Positions 1 through 12,229 of a stretch of DNA of 64,000 nt are shown in pieces. This DNA comes from Castor canadensis (taxonomy: Eukaryota; Chordata; Mammalia; Rodentia; Castoridae), in assembly GCF_047511655.1 (NCBI RefSeq), contig NC_133387.1:141843853-141907852 (forward strand), read 5' to 3'. The position numbers were made by a program, and so were the translations under genes. The notes beneath the pieces are model-generated. The model was not told the DNA's origin and did no database searches. It saw only the letters and a list, made by a program, of their open reading frames with translations. How positions within the stretch are numbered: the stretch's first letter is position 1; the number at the start of each line of letters is the position of its first letter.

Positions 1-535
1 ATTATAATAGTGGGTCTGTCTGCAGGACTAGGAGGAGGGGAGAGGAAAAGAAAATGATAGAGAAAGACACTGCATCTGTGTAGAGATGGCATAGCAGAAT
101 GCACTGCAAGCTGTTGAATAATGGGAGCAGGGCAATAGAGAAAGAAGCAATAAAGGGAGTTAAACTGATTAAAATACCAAATATACACATGTGAAAGACT
201 GTGGCAAAACCCCATTTAACAAGCAATATATACACAAAAAATGAAATACAGGAAGGTAAAACAGACCCTGTCCTAGGGCGGGTACCAGTGGGAGCAGGGA
301 GGATAAATATGGTGAAGGAGGGCAAATATGGTCCATGTATTTGTATATGTATATACAAAACATAACAATGAAACCTGTTGAAATATTTCTAAGAAGTGAA
401 GAATGAGGGAGAAGAATGGAGAGGATGTATCTAATTAAGATACATTATAAGCACATATGTAAATGTCATAATGAAATCCCACTGTATAACTATTATATGC
501 TAATAAAAATGTTAAAAAACAGAAAAGAAAAATAA
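1..535 (+). mobile_element. Retroposon 3' end, probably L1 3'UTR
   Basis: The segment is purine-rich, lacks a long reading frame and ends in AATAAAAATG followed by an A-rich tail, as the 3' end of a LINE does. It is cut by the window edge. I assign it to L1 because of the general layout (GGGAGG-rich tract, CACATATGTAAATGTCATAATG, terminal AATAAA); the subfamily is not identified. Confidence 0.55.
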
Positions 536-654
536 CTTCAGTTATTTGAAAAAAATTGATAAATGTCTCCCTCATTCCTTCAAAATAAATTTTGTAGACT
601 ATGAAGGTAGAAAAGAGGATTACTTCTTAAAATTTAGCCAGAATGCTTTCTAAT

Positions 655-1410
655 CGGTGTTTTGAATTTTCTAATTGAGATATAATTTACATACAATTCC
701 TAGTTACCATGAAATGGTTTGTAATATAGTTACAGAGTTTTGTAGCCATCACCACTAATTTCAGAACACTTTCTTTACTCTGAAAAAGAAAAGCCATACT
801 CGGGAGCAGTTACTCTGCACTTAACACTCCTCCAGCACGTGCAACTGCTGAGCTGTTTAGTGTCTGCATTTGCCTGTTCTGGGCAGTTCATATAAATGGA
901 ATCATATGATACGTGATCTTTTGTGTTGGTTCTTTGACCTCTCATAATGTTCTGAAGGTTCATCCCTGCTGCAGCATGTATCGTACTCCATCCCTTGTGT
1001 GGCAGAATAATACTCGATTACGTAAGACAGCGTTTCCACTTTTTGACCATTAATATTCATGTACATATTCTTGTAAGAACATACATGTGCGATTACGTGT
1101 GTTTTGAGTTTATACCTAGGAGTAGAATTGCTGGGTAGTATGGTAACTATATTTTATTTTTTGCTTCTATACCATTTTATATTCCTACAGAAATGTATGA
1201 GGGTCCTAGTTTTCCCACACTCTTGGAAACCACATAGTTTTTGAGCCCGCATCTTGTTATGTTGCTGCTAGGTTCAGGCAGCCTCCCCAACTCAGTCTGC
1301 TGAGTAGCTGGTGGTGCACACCTGTAGACATGGCACTTGTCCAGCTTTTTTGTCAGACCCATCCTTGTGGGCACAAGGTAGTGTCTCGTTGTGGAATCCA
1401 CACTTTTTTT
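655..1410 (-). mobile_element. Ancient L1 (L1M-type) 3' region, antisense
   Basis: Phrases typical of old mammalian L1 3' ends read in reverse are recognisable: 'ATTGAGATATAATTTACAT', 'TTCATATAAATGGAATCATA', 'GGTTCATCC', 'CCTAGGAGTAGAATTGCTGG', 'AATGTATGAGGGTCC'. Many small indels show that it is an old, inactive copy. It lies in the TMOD3 intron before exon 1709-1853. Confidence 0.8.
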
Positions 1411-1461
1411 TTTTTAATGTCTATATGATTATATACTGAACTTTTAAAAACGTGTTTGTTA

Positions 1462-1562
1462 GGGGCTGGAGGCATGGCTCAAGTAAGTGATCACACTATT
1501 GCCTAGAAAGTGCAAGGCTCGGTGTTTAAACCTCAGTACTGCCAAAAAACAAAATAAAAACA
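1462..1562 (+). repeat. ID-type tRNA-derived SINE
   Basis: It has a GGGGCTGGAGGCATGGCTCAA start, a degenerate box B region (CGGTGTTTAAACCTCAGTACT) and an A-rich tail with CAAAATAAAAAC. The internal promoter boxes are mutated. Confidence 0.8.
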
Positions 1563-1708
1563 AAAAGCTTGTTATGTACATTGTAAGAATTGGGAAAATT
1601 TAAAGAGGCCAGAAGAATTAGCATATGCTTGAATGTCTTAGCCTTGATTTACCTAAAAAGTGTTTTTATCTGCTTTATTTTACTGTTTCTTATTTCTGAT
1701 TCTTCCAG

Positions 1709-1853
1709 AGGCAACAGTTGGGAACAGCTGTAGAATTAGAAATGGCCAAGATGCTTGAGGAAAGTACAAATATTCTTAAATTTGGATATCAGTTTACACA
1801 GCAAGGACCCCGAACCAGGGCAGCAAATGCTATAACAAAAAACAATGACTTAG
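1709..1853 (+). CDS. TMOD3: TMOD3 penultimate coding exon
   Basis: This 145-base exon encodes 48 codons beginning [18 protein letters not shown] and ending ITKNNDL. This is the C-terminal leucine-rich-repeat cap of tropomodulin, which blocks actin-filament pointed ends. The acceptor is TTCTTCCAG and the donor is G|GTAAGA, leaving one base of a split valine codon that is completed by exon 6786-6820. The spelling [25 protein letters not shown] matches the ubiquitous isoform TMOD3 better than TMOD1 or TMOD2. Upstream TMOD3 exons lie outside the window. The intron to the last exon is 4.9 kb and holds only repeats and unassigned sequence. Confidence 0.93.
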
Positions 1854-2855
1854 GTAAGACATATGCAGTACCAAATCAGATTTCTGGATTATATCCTTAG
1901 GCTAGTGTATTGGGGAAATGTTTTTTAACTTTTAAAAATAAATTTCAACATAGAGAAATTATTTTTATCCCTTGTTCCTAAAATCTGCACAGTTCGTTTT
2001 TATACTGATTCAGGTAAAGTTAAGCCAGATGGTAGTGATCATCAGGTCTGTGATAAACCAGGTTCCTGTGAAAAATGTATTTCATAGCTTTAAGTGAAAC
2101 GTTCCTTAATAAATGTTTTTTTCTCAGTTATAAATTAGCCCTTATGTTACTCAAACAAAGATTTCAGCACCACAGGGAAGGTTTTTGTCCTTTTTATTAA
2201 ACAAACCCAGATAGAAATTTAGCTTTATATGATAAACAGAACAGAATCATTATAGTTGAGACCCTTGTCTTCCAGTCATGGTTTGTAGATGTTTGTTAGC
2301 ATACTCATCTCCTGAACGTGGTGCAGTTTGTCTTCCACAGGTCTCTGTCAGCCATCTCCCATTCCTTCCTGTGTCTGTTGAGCAGCTGAGGCTGTGTCTA
2401 TGTGAAATAAACTTTCCAGCCACAGCTGAATTCATAAGTATGGCGCTTAGAACTTTGTTTCTACATGTTTCCAGACAGTGGCTCTTCTTTGAAATTATGA
2501 TAGTACTTTTTTTGAAATTTTTTTGAAATTATGAAAGTATTTTAGACAATTAAAATAAGACTTCTCTAAAGGAATAGCATTTCAAAATGATACAGTTCTT
2601 TTAAGCTTTAGTCATATTTGAGTTTGCATTGTTTTAAAGTTTCTGGAGCAGAAAAAACTCCAGATCACTGTGAACAATATTAGTTCAACATTTTGCATGA
2701 CTATACTTTCCATAGGAAATTTTTTCAAAGGATAATTGGTATTTTGGTGTATTATTGATTCTAGATGTCGTTTGTAGTCATTTTAATTGCATTAGCATTG
2801 GTTAACTAGTAGTTAGCTTCCATTTTCCCTCTTGGTAGTTAATTTTGGTTCACAG

Positions 2856-3040
2856 AGTAGTGTTTCTCAAGTCTGGCTGAACTTCATAAATAACCGAAGA
2901 ATTTTTAAATCATGTAGATTACTGGCTTTCCTTCCCTTACACATCCCGATTTTGTCTAGAGTGGCACTTGGGCATTGGAGTGACTCCAGGTCATTCTGTT
3001 GTAGGCCGGTGACACTCACTGAAACCTTGTCTTGTTTCTC
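2856..3040 (+). mobile_element. MER5-like hAT DNA transposon remnant
   Basis: The pattern 'AGTGTTTCTCAAGTCTGGCTG', then 'CAGATTACTGG'-like and 'GGTGACACTC' blocks, resembles the non-autonomous MER5 family (hAT-Charlie). It is strongly decayed; the assignment is by eye only. Confidence 0.4.
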
Positions 3041-3288
3041 CAGTTAGAAGGAGGTATTTGAATTTCTCCGCCTGTTCTCTGTATCCCGAGCAGATGTGCC
3101 CCATATGCCTTCTGCTTACCACATTTGTTATACTTTTTAAATTGCCTTTTATTTAGTAAATTAGTTACATTTCATTGAAAATAATCTGTTTTCATGTTTA
3201 ATACATGTCCATCTGTTGAATCCATACCTTTTAAAATCTTGCCCAACTGCCGGACACATAGTAGGTACTTAGTAAAAATGTATTAAGT

Positions 3289-3374
3289 GGGCTGGGAATG
3301 TACCTCAGTGGTAGAGAGCCTGTCTAGCTTGTGGAAGGCCCTGACTTCAATCCCCCACACCACAAAAAAAAAAA
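3289..3374 (+). repeat. ID-type SINE
   Basis: GGGCTGGGAATGTACCTCAGT start, a decayed box B (GACTTCAATCCCCCAC) and a 12-base poly-A tail. Confidence 0.85.
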
Positions 3375-5779
3375 GTATTAAGTAAATAAATAGGTGGCTA
3401 AGTTCATCTCTGTTCAAAGTTACAGTTTTTTGGTAACTGAAAAGCCATAAACTAATCAAAAGTACCTTCCATTTTTTCTACTCCTCCACAACTCCACTAC
3501 CTTAACAAATCCTAGAATGTGACCAACAGATTTGTAGCCCCAAGCATCTCAGTCCCCTGTGTCCTTACCAGCAGGCTGATACCCTCAGCAGCTGTCCCTG
3601 CAGGGACTGCACCGTGGAAGCTGCCTTTGCATGGTCTCCTCAGTTGGGCTCTTCTGCCAAGCTTATTGTGGCAGGCACTTTGCCCAAAGTTTTGTATGCA
3701 AAGAAATGTCCAGTGTTGGAGTTGGGGAGACGTAGGAAGATAGAAGCTGTGGGGAACAGATGAAAACAATTTTTCTAGGCTGCCTTATGTCACTTTGAGC
3801 AGTGGAGTGGCTGTCCATAGCAGTGTGGTATAGAGGATGAGGTGGCCATGTTGAAGAAGGCATATTCTGACACCAAGAAGAATTGAGATAAAACCAACAA
3901 CTTTGTGCTGGGAGTTCTGTAGACTGTACTCAACACTGTTTCATTCTCATCCAAGCTAGATATGCATATATGGGTCTCAGGTATGAAATGACCCTAAGGA
4001 CATTCCTGGAGTGGGGAACTTCATGGGTAAAGGCTCACATTTGAAAGGAAGCAAGTTATTTATGTGCTGAGGATAGCTGTGGATTTTAAGAACTGGCTCT
4101 CAGAGCATGGTTGCTGGGTCCAGAGTAAACTTCATAAGTACTTGTTGCTTGAACAAGTACAGAACAAAAATAGGATGTCAGCAGATAGAGTGTGTGTGAG
4201 AGAGTTGGTAGAAGACACTAAAATTACATGATAAAGAACTTAGATTTCTGTGGATTTTATGTGAGAGACAATTGAGAACTGTTACAGGCCACATGGTTAA
4301 AGAAACTATTCTTACTATTCTTTTAGAGAAGAGGTTAGTTAGGACTTACTTACAATTGACTACTGATGATGTTTTGAGTGGATTTTGGAAAGAAATTGAA
4401 CCAGATCCAAAGAATTGTTAATAGGGCAAAGTTTTTAAACCTGTCATCAAGAGGATGAGCTGAGGCCTTGCTGGATGGTAACAAGGGCCCCAGATGAGAA
4501 AGAAGAGTCTGAAGTGGCTCTCTGCCCATCACCCTCTGCTGGGTTATGCGCACAGCAGCAGCAACCCCTTTCTCTTCCACTCTCAGCTGGATCTTTGTCA
4601 GCCATACACTGTGACCTTTGCCTGCAGATCAAGGCAGAAGACCATATTTTCTGACACACTGGTCTCAGCAGCCTGATATGTAATTACTCAAAAGAGTTAC
4701 ACAGAACAAAACTTGAAACTTACAGAATCTCTTGGGCATATACTTCTCCTTCAGCTTGCAAATGGGGCTATAGCAGATCTTTGTTGTTCTCATTCTGATA
4801 ACATCTTTTCCTCTTTTTTTGTTTTCTTAGTCTCAGCTATTCATTGAAATAATTTCTACCTACTCACTGTCTCTCCGGCTAAGAAGTATCTCGGCTATAA
4901 CAGAAAAGAGGTTATATGGTATATGTACACTGTTCAATTGAACTTTGAGCTTATACTACTTATTATCTTTACATTAGCTAACTACATACTCAGTTCTATA
5001 CACCTTTTTTGTTTGCAGTACACTGTCCTGTAAATCTTGCCTATAACATTTTTATAACATGCATTTTAACATCAGACATGGTCTGCCAATGACAGCCAAA
5101 CCCTGTCCTAAAGGATTCTCTGAAGTTTGCCTTTCAGATATTTCTATACTTCTCAGGCTATGTATTTGCTCAGTTTGTATTTGAAGACCCGGGTCTCTTG
5201 ATTTCTTTTCCTTTTAATATTTCAATAAGCATGAGAAACTTGTTCTTTATTACCATGGACTAAAATTTTTAGAGGATAAGCATGTGTTCATAGGGTCCTG
5301 AAACTTTCCTTTTATGTTCTAGCTAGCATCTAATCAGTGACTGGGCAGGCTTTTATACACATCACTTGAGTGTCTGATCTTATCTATTAAAAGCCAACAA
5401 ACAAAAGCCCATAGCCAGAATAGAGGGCAACTAGTATCCTGGCTGGGTCAGGAGGCCAGGACCACTTCTTGGCTCCTAGTTCCTCTATCAAATAAACCAT
5501 TTAAGTTGAAGAAAGAGGCAGTTTTCTTACTACTTTCTTTCATAGACAGAAGAGGATGTGAGATTAATAGGCCAGTCTATCTTAATCAGAGAAACTTACT
5601 GGGAACAAAATATCAAAACAAATAGCACCTAAATGCAAATCCTCCATGGTAGCCAAATTAGCTTTCCTTACTCCAAAAAGATGACTGACCAGTGCCTCAG
5701 GACCATCTTATAATCTCACTGTGGCAGGTGATAAAGCTGAGTACTCTTATTAAGGCTGCACAACACAACTTGTCATGCC

Positions 5780-5905
5780 TTTAATTGCATAACCATAAGG
5801 TGTAGCTATCATCATTCTCCTGTTACAGAGGATGAGTTAAAGCTCATCCTCGGGTTGACTAACCCGAAAACACACTGCAGAAAAGTGACAGCCATTGGAC
5901 TCTGG
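5780..5905 (+). repeat. MIR fragment
   Basis: 'CAGAGGATGAGTTAAAGCTCA' and 'GGACTCTGGAACCTGG' match the core and 3' part of the mammalian-wide MIR element. It is old and diverged. Confidence 0.45.
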
Positions 5906-6785
5906 AACCTGGCACTTTTTGTCCTCACAACATAGTTACCAGCCACAACACCGAGGAGTGCTGACTTGGCAGCTCTTGGCAAATACTCTCATGGTTGATG
6001 TGCAAGGGCATAGGTAGCAAGATCTGAAACTGCAGGCCTTACCCTGCTGCTAGTGAACACAGTCGAGTTGTTTGGATTCACCTGTCCATGAAGGCTGGGA
6101 GTCCTCAGATATGTGCACCTCCTTTACTCCGTCAGCTGAACTAGTTGGCTGGCTACTCTGACAGCCAAAGTTTATGGTACCTAGAAGTGACCTCCCCACA
6201 TTACCAGAACCTGAGATACATCTTGCATTTGTTTTTTCAGAGCCCTGAACTGGTTCATTTTGCAGGAGACAAGAGAAGGAAAAATTGGAAAATAGTAGCA
6301 AGTCACTTATCTTTAGAAATGACAAAAATGTTTTGGTGTATTCTTTCAGACTGAAGGAATACATTGTAGTGTGGAACCAGGAGAGCATGCATGTACTTTT
6401 AATACCATCTAACCCCAGCTGCCCGAATGTCATTGCAGATTGAACGCACCAGTTTAGTGATCATTTTTTAAACCTAGACATACATTTTTGTCAGTAAACA
6501 AATGACTCGAGCTGAATGCTGACCATTCTGTGCTGCTATGTAAACAAGTGTCAGGGAGCTTAGGACATGTAGTTCTTGTTTAGAAGCCTCTTGGTTCTCA
6601 TCAGGTAAATGACCATGCTGAATGATGGGAAATAGTTTTTTAATTAGTGACCATGTGAATTGGGAATAAACCACTTCATTTTTGTAAAACTTTAGCCTGA
6701 TTGTCTAGAAACTTATTTGTTACAAGCAAGTTAACACTGTAAAAACCCAGGGGTCTCTAAATGCTTTCTTCTATTTTCCTCACAG

Positions 6786-6820
6786 TGCGCAAGAGGCGAG
6801 TTGAAGGAGACCACCAGTAA
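6786..6820 (+). CDS. TMOD3: TMOD3 terminal coding exon with stop
   Basis: After the acceptor CTCACAG, the split codon G|TG gives V, then RKRRVEGDHQ and TAA at 6818-6820. This basic tail is the normal C-terminus of tropomodulin-3. Phase agrees with the donor at 1853/1854. Only 35 coding bases are in this exon, so nearly all of it is 3'UTR. Confidence 0.93.
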
Positions 6821-8599
6821 GTCCACCAATGTGCAACCTTTGGAAGACTTCAGAGGATCACCAGTAGCCCATATTGGTGACATCTGATGCAAAATTTTCC
6901 TGGGTACAAGGGAAAAGACTGGAAATGTTTTTTTGTTTTTTTAAGTATATTCATTATTTTCCTAGTTTAAGTTGTTACCAGTTTCAAACTGTAAAATCAA
7001 TAGTAGGTGATACTTTATATTTTAAAGCATTCCCAATTTGTACTAATAACAGTTTTAATTTAGTTTAATTGAATGGGCAAACAGATAAAATTGTAAAAAA
7101 GTTTCGGAAGTCATTCCTCTTGAATAACTTGGACATTTTGAAGGTCAGTCTTTTTTTAAATCAACAGTAGACATTGGTAATTCAAAATTACGCTCCTCGT
7201 AGGCCAAAGGCACTTAGACGCGTTCTTTATCCCGTAACCTGGAACCTTTTCCATGTTTTAGAATACGTGAACTTGGCAAGGGTATATTTCTTATCAAGGA
7301 CACAAATTTTGACTCAAATCTGGTGGCGTGTTCAGGAACCAGAGTGGACCTCCAGGAGAGAACATAGTCCTCTGCATTGTGGGTGATGCACTTGTCTGGT
7401 GTGTCTCAGCAACAGCTAGGGTTTGGTTTTGTTTTTCAATAGTCATCAGCTCCGATGGGTTAAAATATAGTTGTGTCTAAGTTTGTTGCAGTTTTTCATT
7501 TTAATGTGGGCATTATAAATTTTCCTAAAAGCTACTGGTAGAAATTGTCTTAAGTAGAAAAGCTGTTTTCTTCCAATAAAAAGGCACTTGGCCAAGTCTC
7601 AGTTATTTAGGGTGGGGAAAAAAAAAAAAGCTGCTGTTGAACACATGAAATCAAAGATAAACATGATGGAGTTCAAGTGTAAAGAACTTGCAAAATGGTC
7701 CCTTACATTGAGGGGTACTGTAACTAAACTAGAACGCTGGCACGTGCATGAGTTACCTGGTGTTGCACAGTGTGGTAAGAAGTTCCGCATAGGCAGTACA
7801 GAACCCCGACTGCACTTTGTCCATCCAATCATGAAAACTGCTATTCTTCAGAAATCAGATTTCAGTAAATGATCCTGTCCTTCTTGTACCTTTTCATCCA
7901 TAATTTCTATAACAAAAGTGGTCTTTATCCCCTGAATATTAAGGCAGACACTTGAAAGTGTACTGTGGCGGGAGGAGGGTGTGCGACTGTACGCCCAATG
8001 CTGAACAGAGGATTTGGATTTATTTTCGTGCTCTTATCTCAGGGCAGACCCTGCAGCAGGAGATGGCAGGGCCTTCACAGCTGCAAAGACAGGAGGAAAG
8101 GATCCAGGAACACTGCCCTCCAGTGTTGAGGCCTATCTGGGATCCTTTACAGAAAGATATTTTTGAGTAGGAAGGAGGCAGTTTATTGTAAATTTTATAA
8201 TGGAATTGCAAGAAGTCTGCTACGTTGGCTTCAGCCAGTTTATCTCATGAGCTACACAAGGTTCTTGTATACTGTGGTAAGGAGCCGTAACAGGCTAAAG
8301 CTTCCTTCATAAGAACTATATTTGTTTTTTTTTTAAATCAGAATCCAGTGTTTCAAATGGGCCAAAGATTAGCTTTGCACTATTCCCTTCCAGTTAAAAG
8401 TCACTGTTTTTTTTTTTTTTAAATCAAGTCAGCAAGGCTTCGATTGCTTGCTTTCTTGCCTACCTGCCTTCCTTCTCGCTCTCTGTATTTCTGTCCTTCC
8501 TTTTTCCCCTTCCTCTCTTTTTCTTCTCATATACAACTTTCAAATTGTACTTGGTTTTATAGAGAAGAGACTGCATAGTTCTAGCAAGGCTTGGAGTCA

Positions 8600-8687
8600 G
8601 GCTGGCGGAGTGGCTCAAGTGTAGAGGGCCTGCCTCCCAAGTGTGAGGCCCCGAGTTCATCCAGTACCACAAAAAAAAAAAAAAAAA
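8600..8687 (+). repeat. ID-variant SINE with target-site duplication
   Basis: GGCTGGCGGAGTGGCTCAAG start, GAGTTCATCCAGTACC end and a pure A17 tail. TTGGAGTCAGG occurs just before and again just after, a direct target-site duplication. The clean tail suggests a fairly young insertion. Confidence 0.9.
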
Positions 8688-9244
8688 GTTTGGAGTCAGG
8701 CATAGAGCAGATATCTAAGGCTACCAGAAATAAGTTGCTACTTAAAAAAAAAAGCATTGGTCACTTAATCTTGCTGCCAGGCTTCCTCGTTTGCATCACC
8801 CTGCACATCACTTGATGAGTCTGCTTCCCTCCTCCCACAGGTTTTGTCTGAAAATAAGGTGTGACCCTACGTAGAATTTGGTATCATACTTACGGGAATA
8901 TCTTTTTCATTTTATTCTTTATCAAACTATGAATAAGTTGAATATTTTGCTTATACCATTCTGGTTCTGTGCTGCAATATGTATTTGAAGAAAAGATTTC
9001 TGTATAAGTAACTTCAAGTCTGAACACTCATCCAGTTGAATATACAGAATCTTTCAAAGAATTGCAATTGTAAGGGAGAATAACAGTGTTTACTTTGATC
9101 ATTAAAAATCTTGCACCTCATAAACTCTTAGTAACTCAGTATTTCTCACTTGCTCTAAGATTTTTATAGTAGAGTGAGTAAATTAGAGTTTTGAGATACT
9201 CTTTAATTCTTAAAACCAGAGATTTGATTCTTTTTGTTATTGTT

Positions 9245-9384
9245 GAGACAGTGTCTCACTATGTAGTCCAGGCTGGCCTGGAACTTGCTATTGCTGTGTA
9301 TCCTAGGCTGGCCTTGAACTCATGATCCTCCTGCCTTAGCCTCCCAAGTGCTTGGATTCCAGGCATGTACCACTACACCCAGCC
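9245..9384 (-). repeat. B1 SINE (7SL-derived), antisense
   Basis: It reads 'GAGACAGTGTCTCACTATGT', 'CAGGCTGGCC' twice and 'CCTCCCAAGTGC' on the plus strand, which is a rodent B1 in reverse, with the repeated 'aggctggcctggaact/aggctggccttgaact' unit visible. Confidence 0.88.
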
Positions 9385-11004
9385 TTAATCCAGAGACTTT
9401 CTAAAACTTTTTTGCAGTCCAACCAATTTAAACTTAATCTGGTTATCTAAGAGAATATTCTTTGCATTTTTAAATTGCTTTTTTTTAAAAAACTTTTAAT
9501 TATCCATTTTATAAAATTATGTATTTATATTTGTCTGAAGTCCGAATTATTTCTGTATTTCTGTTAAATAGTACATATTAAAAACTTAGTATCAGTGCCT
9601 AATATTAATACTCTGAAAATGGATTTGGGTGCTATGTACTTGTAGCTAAAGCCTACTAAATGTCTACAGAATAATTAACATACATTTTCTAAGGGTGCCT
9701 GTCATTTAAAAGACCAAATAAACATTTGTGTTACATAAATTAGCAGATTGTTAGCAATTTCAAGAAGAATCATTTTTGTCATTAATGTGAGTAAAGTAAC
9801 CCACATTTTTGCTTTGTGTAAAAGGTACAGTCTGGAAAAGTTACATGTGAATAACCTTCCAGAATTGTGCTCCACTTGATAAATTCTCTGATGTTTTCCT
9901 TTAAAAGGGGGATTCCATGATATAATAAATTTATAAAAGGAAAATGTTTTGATAAAATGTTACTCATGTTCTATTGTACATTATATTAATCTTTGTTGCC
10001 ATTAAAATAAGGTGAGAAAAATTCATGAAGTTTCATAAAATCTTACGCTCCCAGGGCTGCCTCACTTTTTCCATTAGGTCAGGGAGCAAGCACTGTTACC
10101 TCCCAGGAGATCTAAGTGTACGCTTTCTCTGGAATCCTGGCCACTGCCATTTTCTGCCAGTTCATTACAGTCCAGCTCCTTCCCAGCAGTGCACCTTCAC
10201 TTTTGGAAGTGAAGACATGACTCCTAGGAGAACTGAACTTACAGGAATACTAGAAATGGCTGTAGCTGCTGCTGGACAGGGGGTGTGGGCCTTGGATCTA
10301 ACATCTATACAGTAGTCCTCTCTCTGCAGCTCTCACCAGTCGTTACCGTTTCTAAAGAGCTTTCTAAGACTTGCTTACCAAACAAATCAAAGAAACTTCA
10401 CTACTCTTAAATTGAGATGATGCCATCCATAGGCAAAGGTTTGTATATTAAATCACATTTTAATTTGGTAATTCTTTATGTCTTAATGATTTTTGTCCAT
10501 TCAATTCCATATGTCCTTCCCTATAAAAATTAAATAATGAAAATTTTTATTATAATAAAACATTTGTAACATTTTATTAATTTTAAACTCCACCTTGCAG
10601 TCTGGTCATTCATGAGGGCCAACCTTGGGGGCTACCTAGGAAAAAGGACATTACTAAGTAAATTATTGTCAGCTTCACCACATTATTTAGAAAAGTTTGA
10701 TTAGCATGTAAAGAACTGGGATGGGGACATGTGCTTTAGAGGCTGTGTAGTTACAGAAAGAAACCATCAGCCATGTTTTGTTAACTATAGTAAGTTCACA
10801 CAAACTCTTCAAGATAACCCCTGTCCTTATAGTCTGCATGCAAAGGTTTTACTCCTTTTCCTACAGACTGTCAGTGTGTTTTAATTGATAAAAGCAAATA
10901 ACTGGCATAAAACCTTTCAGATATAATTTATACAAAGAGTAAGTTTAAGAACAAATTCTAAAAAAAAAAAAAAATTTCCAGGTAGGTTTCTTTTGTTTTT
11001 GTTG

Positions 11005-11382
11005 TTGGTGGAACTGGGTTTGAACTTAGGGCTTTGCACTACAAAGCAGGCATTCCACCACTTGAGCCACACCTCTGTCCATTTTGCTCTGGTTATTTTG
11101 GAGATGGGAGTCTCATGAACTATGTGCCCTGCTGGTCGTGAATCTTACCTCTCCTGATCTCATTCTGCCAAGTAACTCAGGTTGCTGGCACAAGCCATCA
11201 GCAGCTGGTTTCTAGGTATTCCTTGATGGGTATGTATAGCAATGTTTTAGAGTTTATTTCACCTCTACTCAGAAAAGTATTTGTTTGGTTTCAAAACCAG
11301 AGTCTTGCTATGTTGCCCAGGCTGGCCTCCAACTCCTGATCTCAAATAATACTCCTGCTGGATGCACATGCCAGCTAAAAGA
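11005..11382 (-). repeat. Composite SINE and adjoining B1 fragment, antisense
   Basis: At 11005-11209 the ID half (GGTTTGAACTTAGGGCTTTGCA...CCACTTGAGCCACACC) is followed by a B1-like left half, all in reverse. A second, shorter B1 piece (TCTTGCTATGTTGCCCAGGC) lies at 11300-11382. Both are diverged. Confidence 0.75.
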
Positions 11383-11927
11383 TAAGTTTTTTATTCAGTT
11401 GTCTCAAATTTTTAGATTCATCTGCTTAAGAATTGTTTGTTAAAAGTATACACACATAGCATAAAAATCTTTGTGATTTCCTGCTTTTTTTTTCAGTCCT
11501 TTTGTATGAATTGTATTTGGTTTTACTTACGTTTAAAAGCTTGAAATTACCATTGATAACAATGCATCATTCTTTGTCACATTGAGTCAGATATTTAAAT
11601 AGGTTTTTTTCCTAATGCAATATGTCTAAAATACTCTAAATGTTTTATTTTTCATTCAGTATAAAAGCAATGAATTTTATAACACTGATACTTAATCAGT
11701 TCATAATAGCACAAAGAAGTTTCTTTTTAGAATATGTACTATAGGCGTTTAGAACCTATCCTGTATACTGGAACAAATAATTTCAATAAAGTTCACCAAA
11801 TTCCCTGCAGACTTGGACTTGTGAAGAAGCACATAACCCCTTTAGCTCTTGTATTCTACAGTTTGTTCCTTAAATCCGTCTTGAAGAACAAACTCATTTC
11901 CCTGAGTTATTCTTTCTTACCTGTTTA

Positions 11928-12228
11928 TGGACTCGATATTTGTGTCCCTTCCAAATTCATATGAATTTAACCCTCAGTGCAGTAGCATTTGGAAGGTACT
12001 TAGGGTTAGGTAAGGTCCAGGCAGTGGGGCATTAATGATGGGATTATTACCCATATATGAAGAGACACAAGACTGTCATATGAGGACAGTGAGAGGGTGG
12101 CCGTCTCCAAGTTCCTCACCAGGACTGACCCTTCATCTTGCATTTCATAGCCTCTGGAAATAGGAGTAAACTTGATATTTAAGATCCCAGTCTGTGGTAT
12201 TTTGTTAGGATGCCCTGTTGAGCCGTAT
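11928..12228 (+). mobile_element. Solo MaLR LTR (MST/MLT1 type)
   Basis: Typical MaLR LTR wording is present in order: 'CTCGATATTTGTGTCCCTTCC', 'AAATTCATATG', 'ATGATGGGATTATTACCC', 'AAGAGACACAAGACTG', 'GTGAGAGGGTGGCCGTCT', 'CTCACCAGGA', and a terminal 'CAGTCTGTGGTATTTTGTTAGGA'. It is an ancient, internally deleted non-coding LTR; no internal ERV genes are visible. It could supply a poly(A) site downstream of TMOD3. Confidence 0.8.
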
Positions 12229-12229
12229 A

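Larger units (their letters stand above)
1854..6785 (+). other. TMOD3 last intron
   Basis: This is non-coding sequence between the last two TMOD3 exons. It contains an ID SINE (3289-3374), a probable MER5-like DNA-transposon remnant (about 2856-3040) and MIR-like stretches (about 3235-3288 and 5780-5905). From 3400 to 4700 and from 4700 to 5780 I see no gene or recognisable repeat; the short open frames there have no familiar product. Confidence 0.7.
6821..10580 (+). other. TMOD3: Probable TMOD3 3'UTR
   Basis: AT-rich sequence without introns or gene-like frames follows the TMOD3 stop. AATAAA hexamers occur at 7575-7580, 9717-9722 and 10554-10559, so several polyadenylation sites are possible; the real end cannot be told from sequence alone. 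A SINE (8600-8687) and an antisense B1 (9245-9384) sit inside. A further AATAAA is at 11785-11790. Confidence 0.5.

Noticed and set aside
6050..6433. 127-codon minus-strand frame in the TMOD3 intron
   Set aside because: No family resemblance, no neighbouring exon or splice pattern; chance length for the region.
7588..7872. 94-codon plus-strand frame in the TMOD3 3'UTR
   Set aside because: No recognisable motif, starts next to a poly-A run and lies in the probable 3'UTR; kept as chance.
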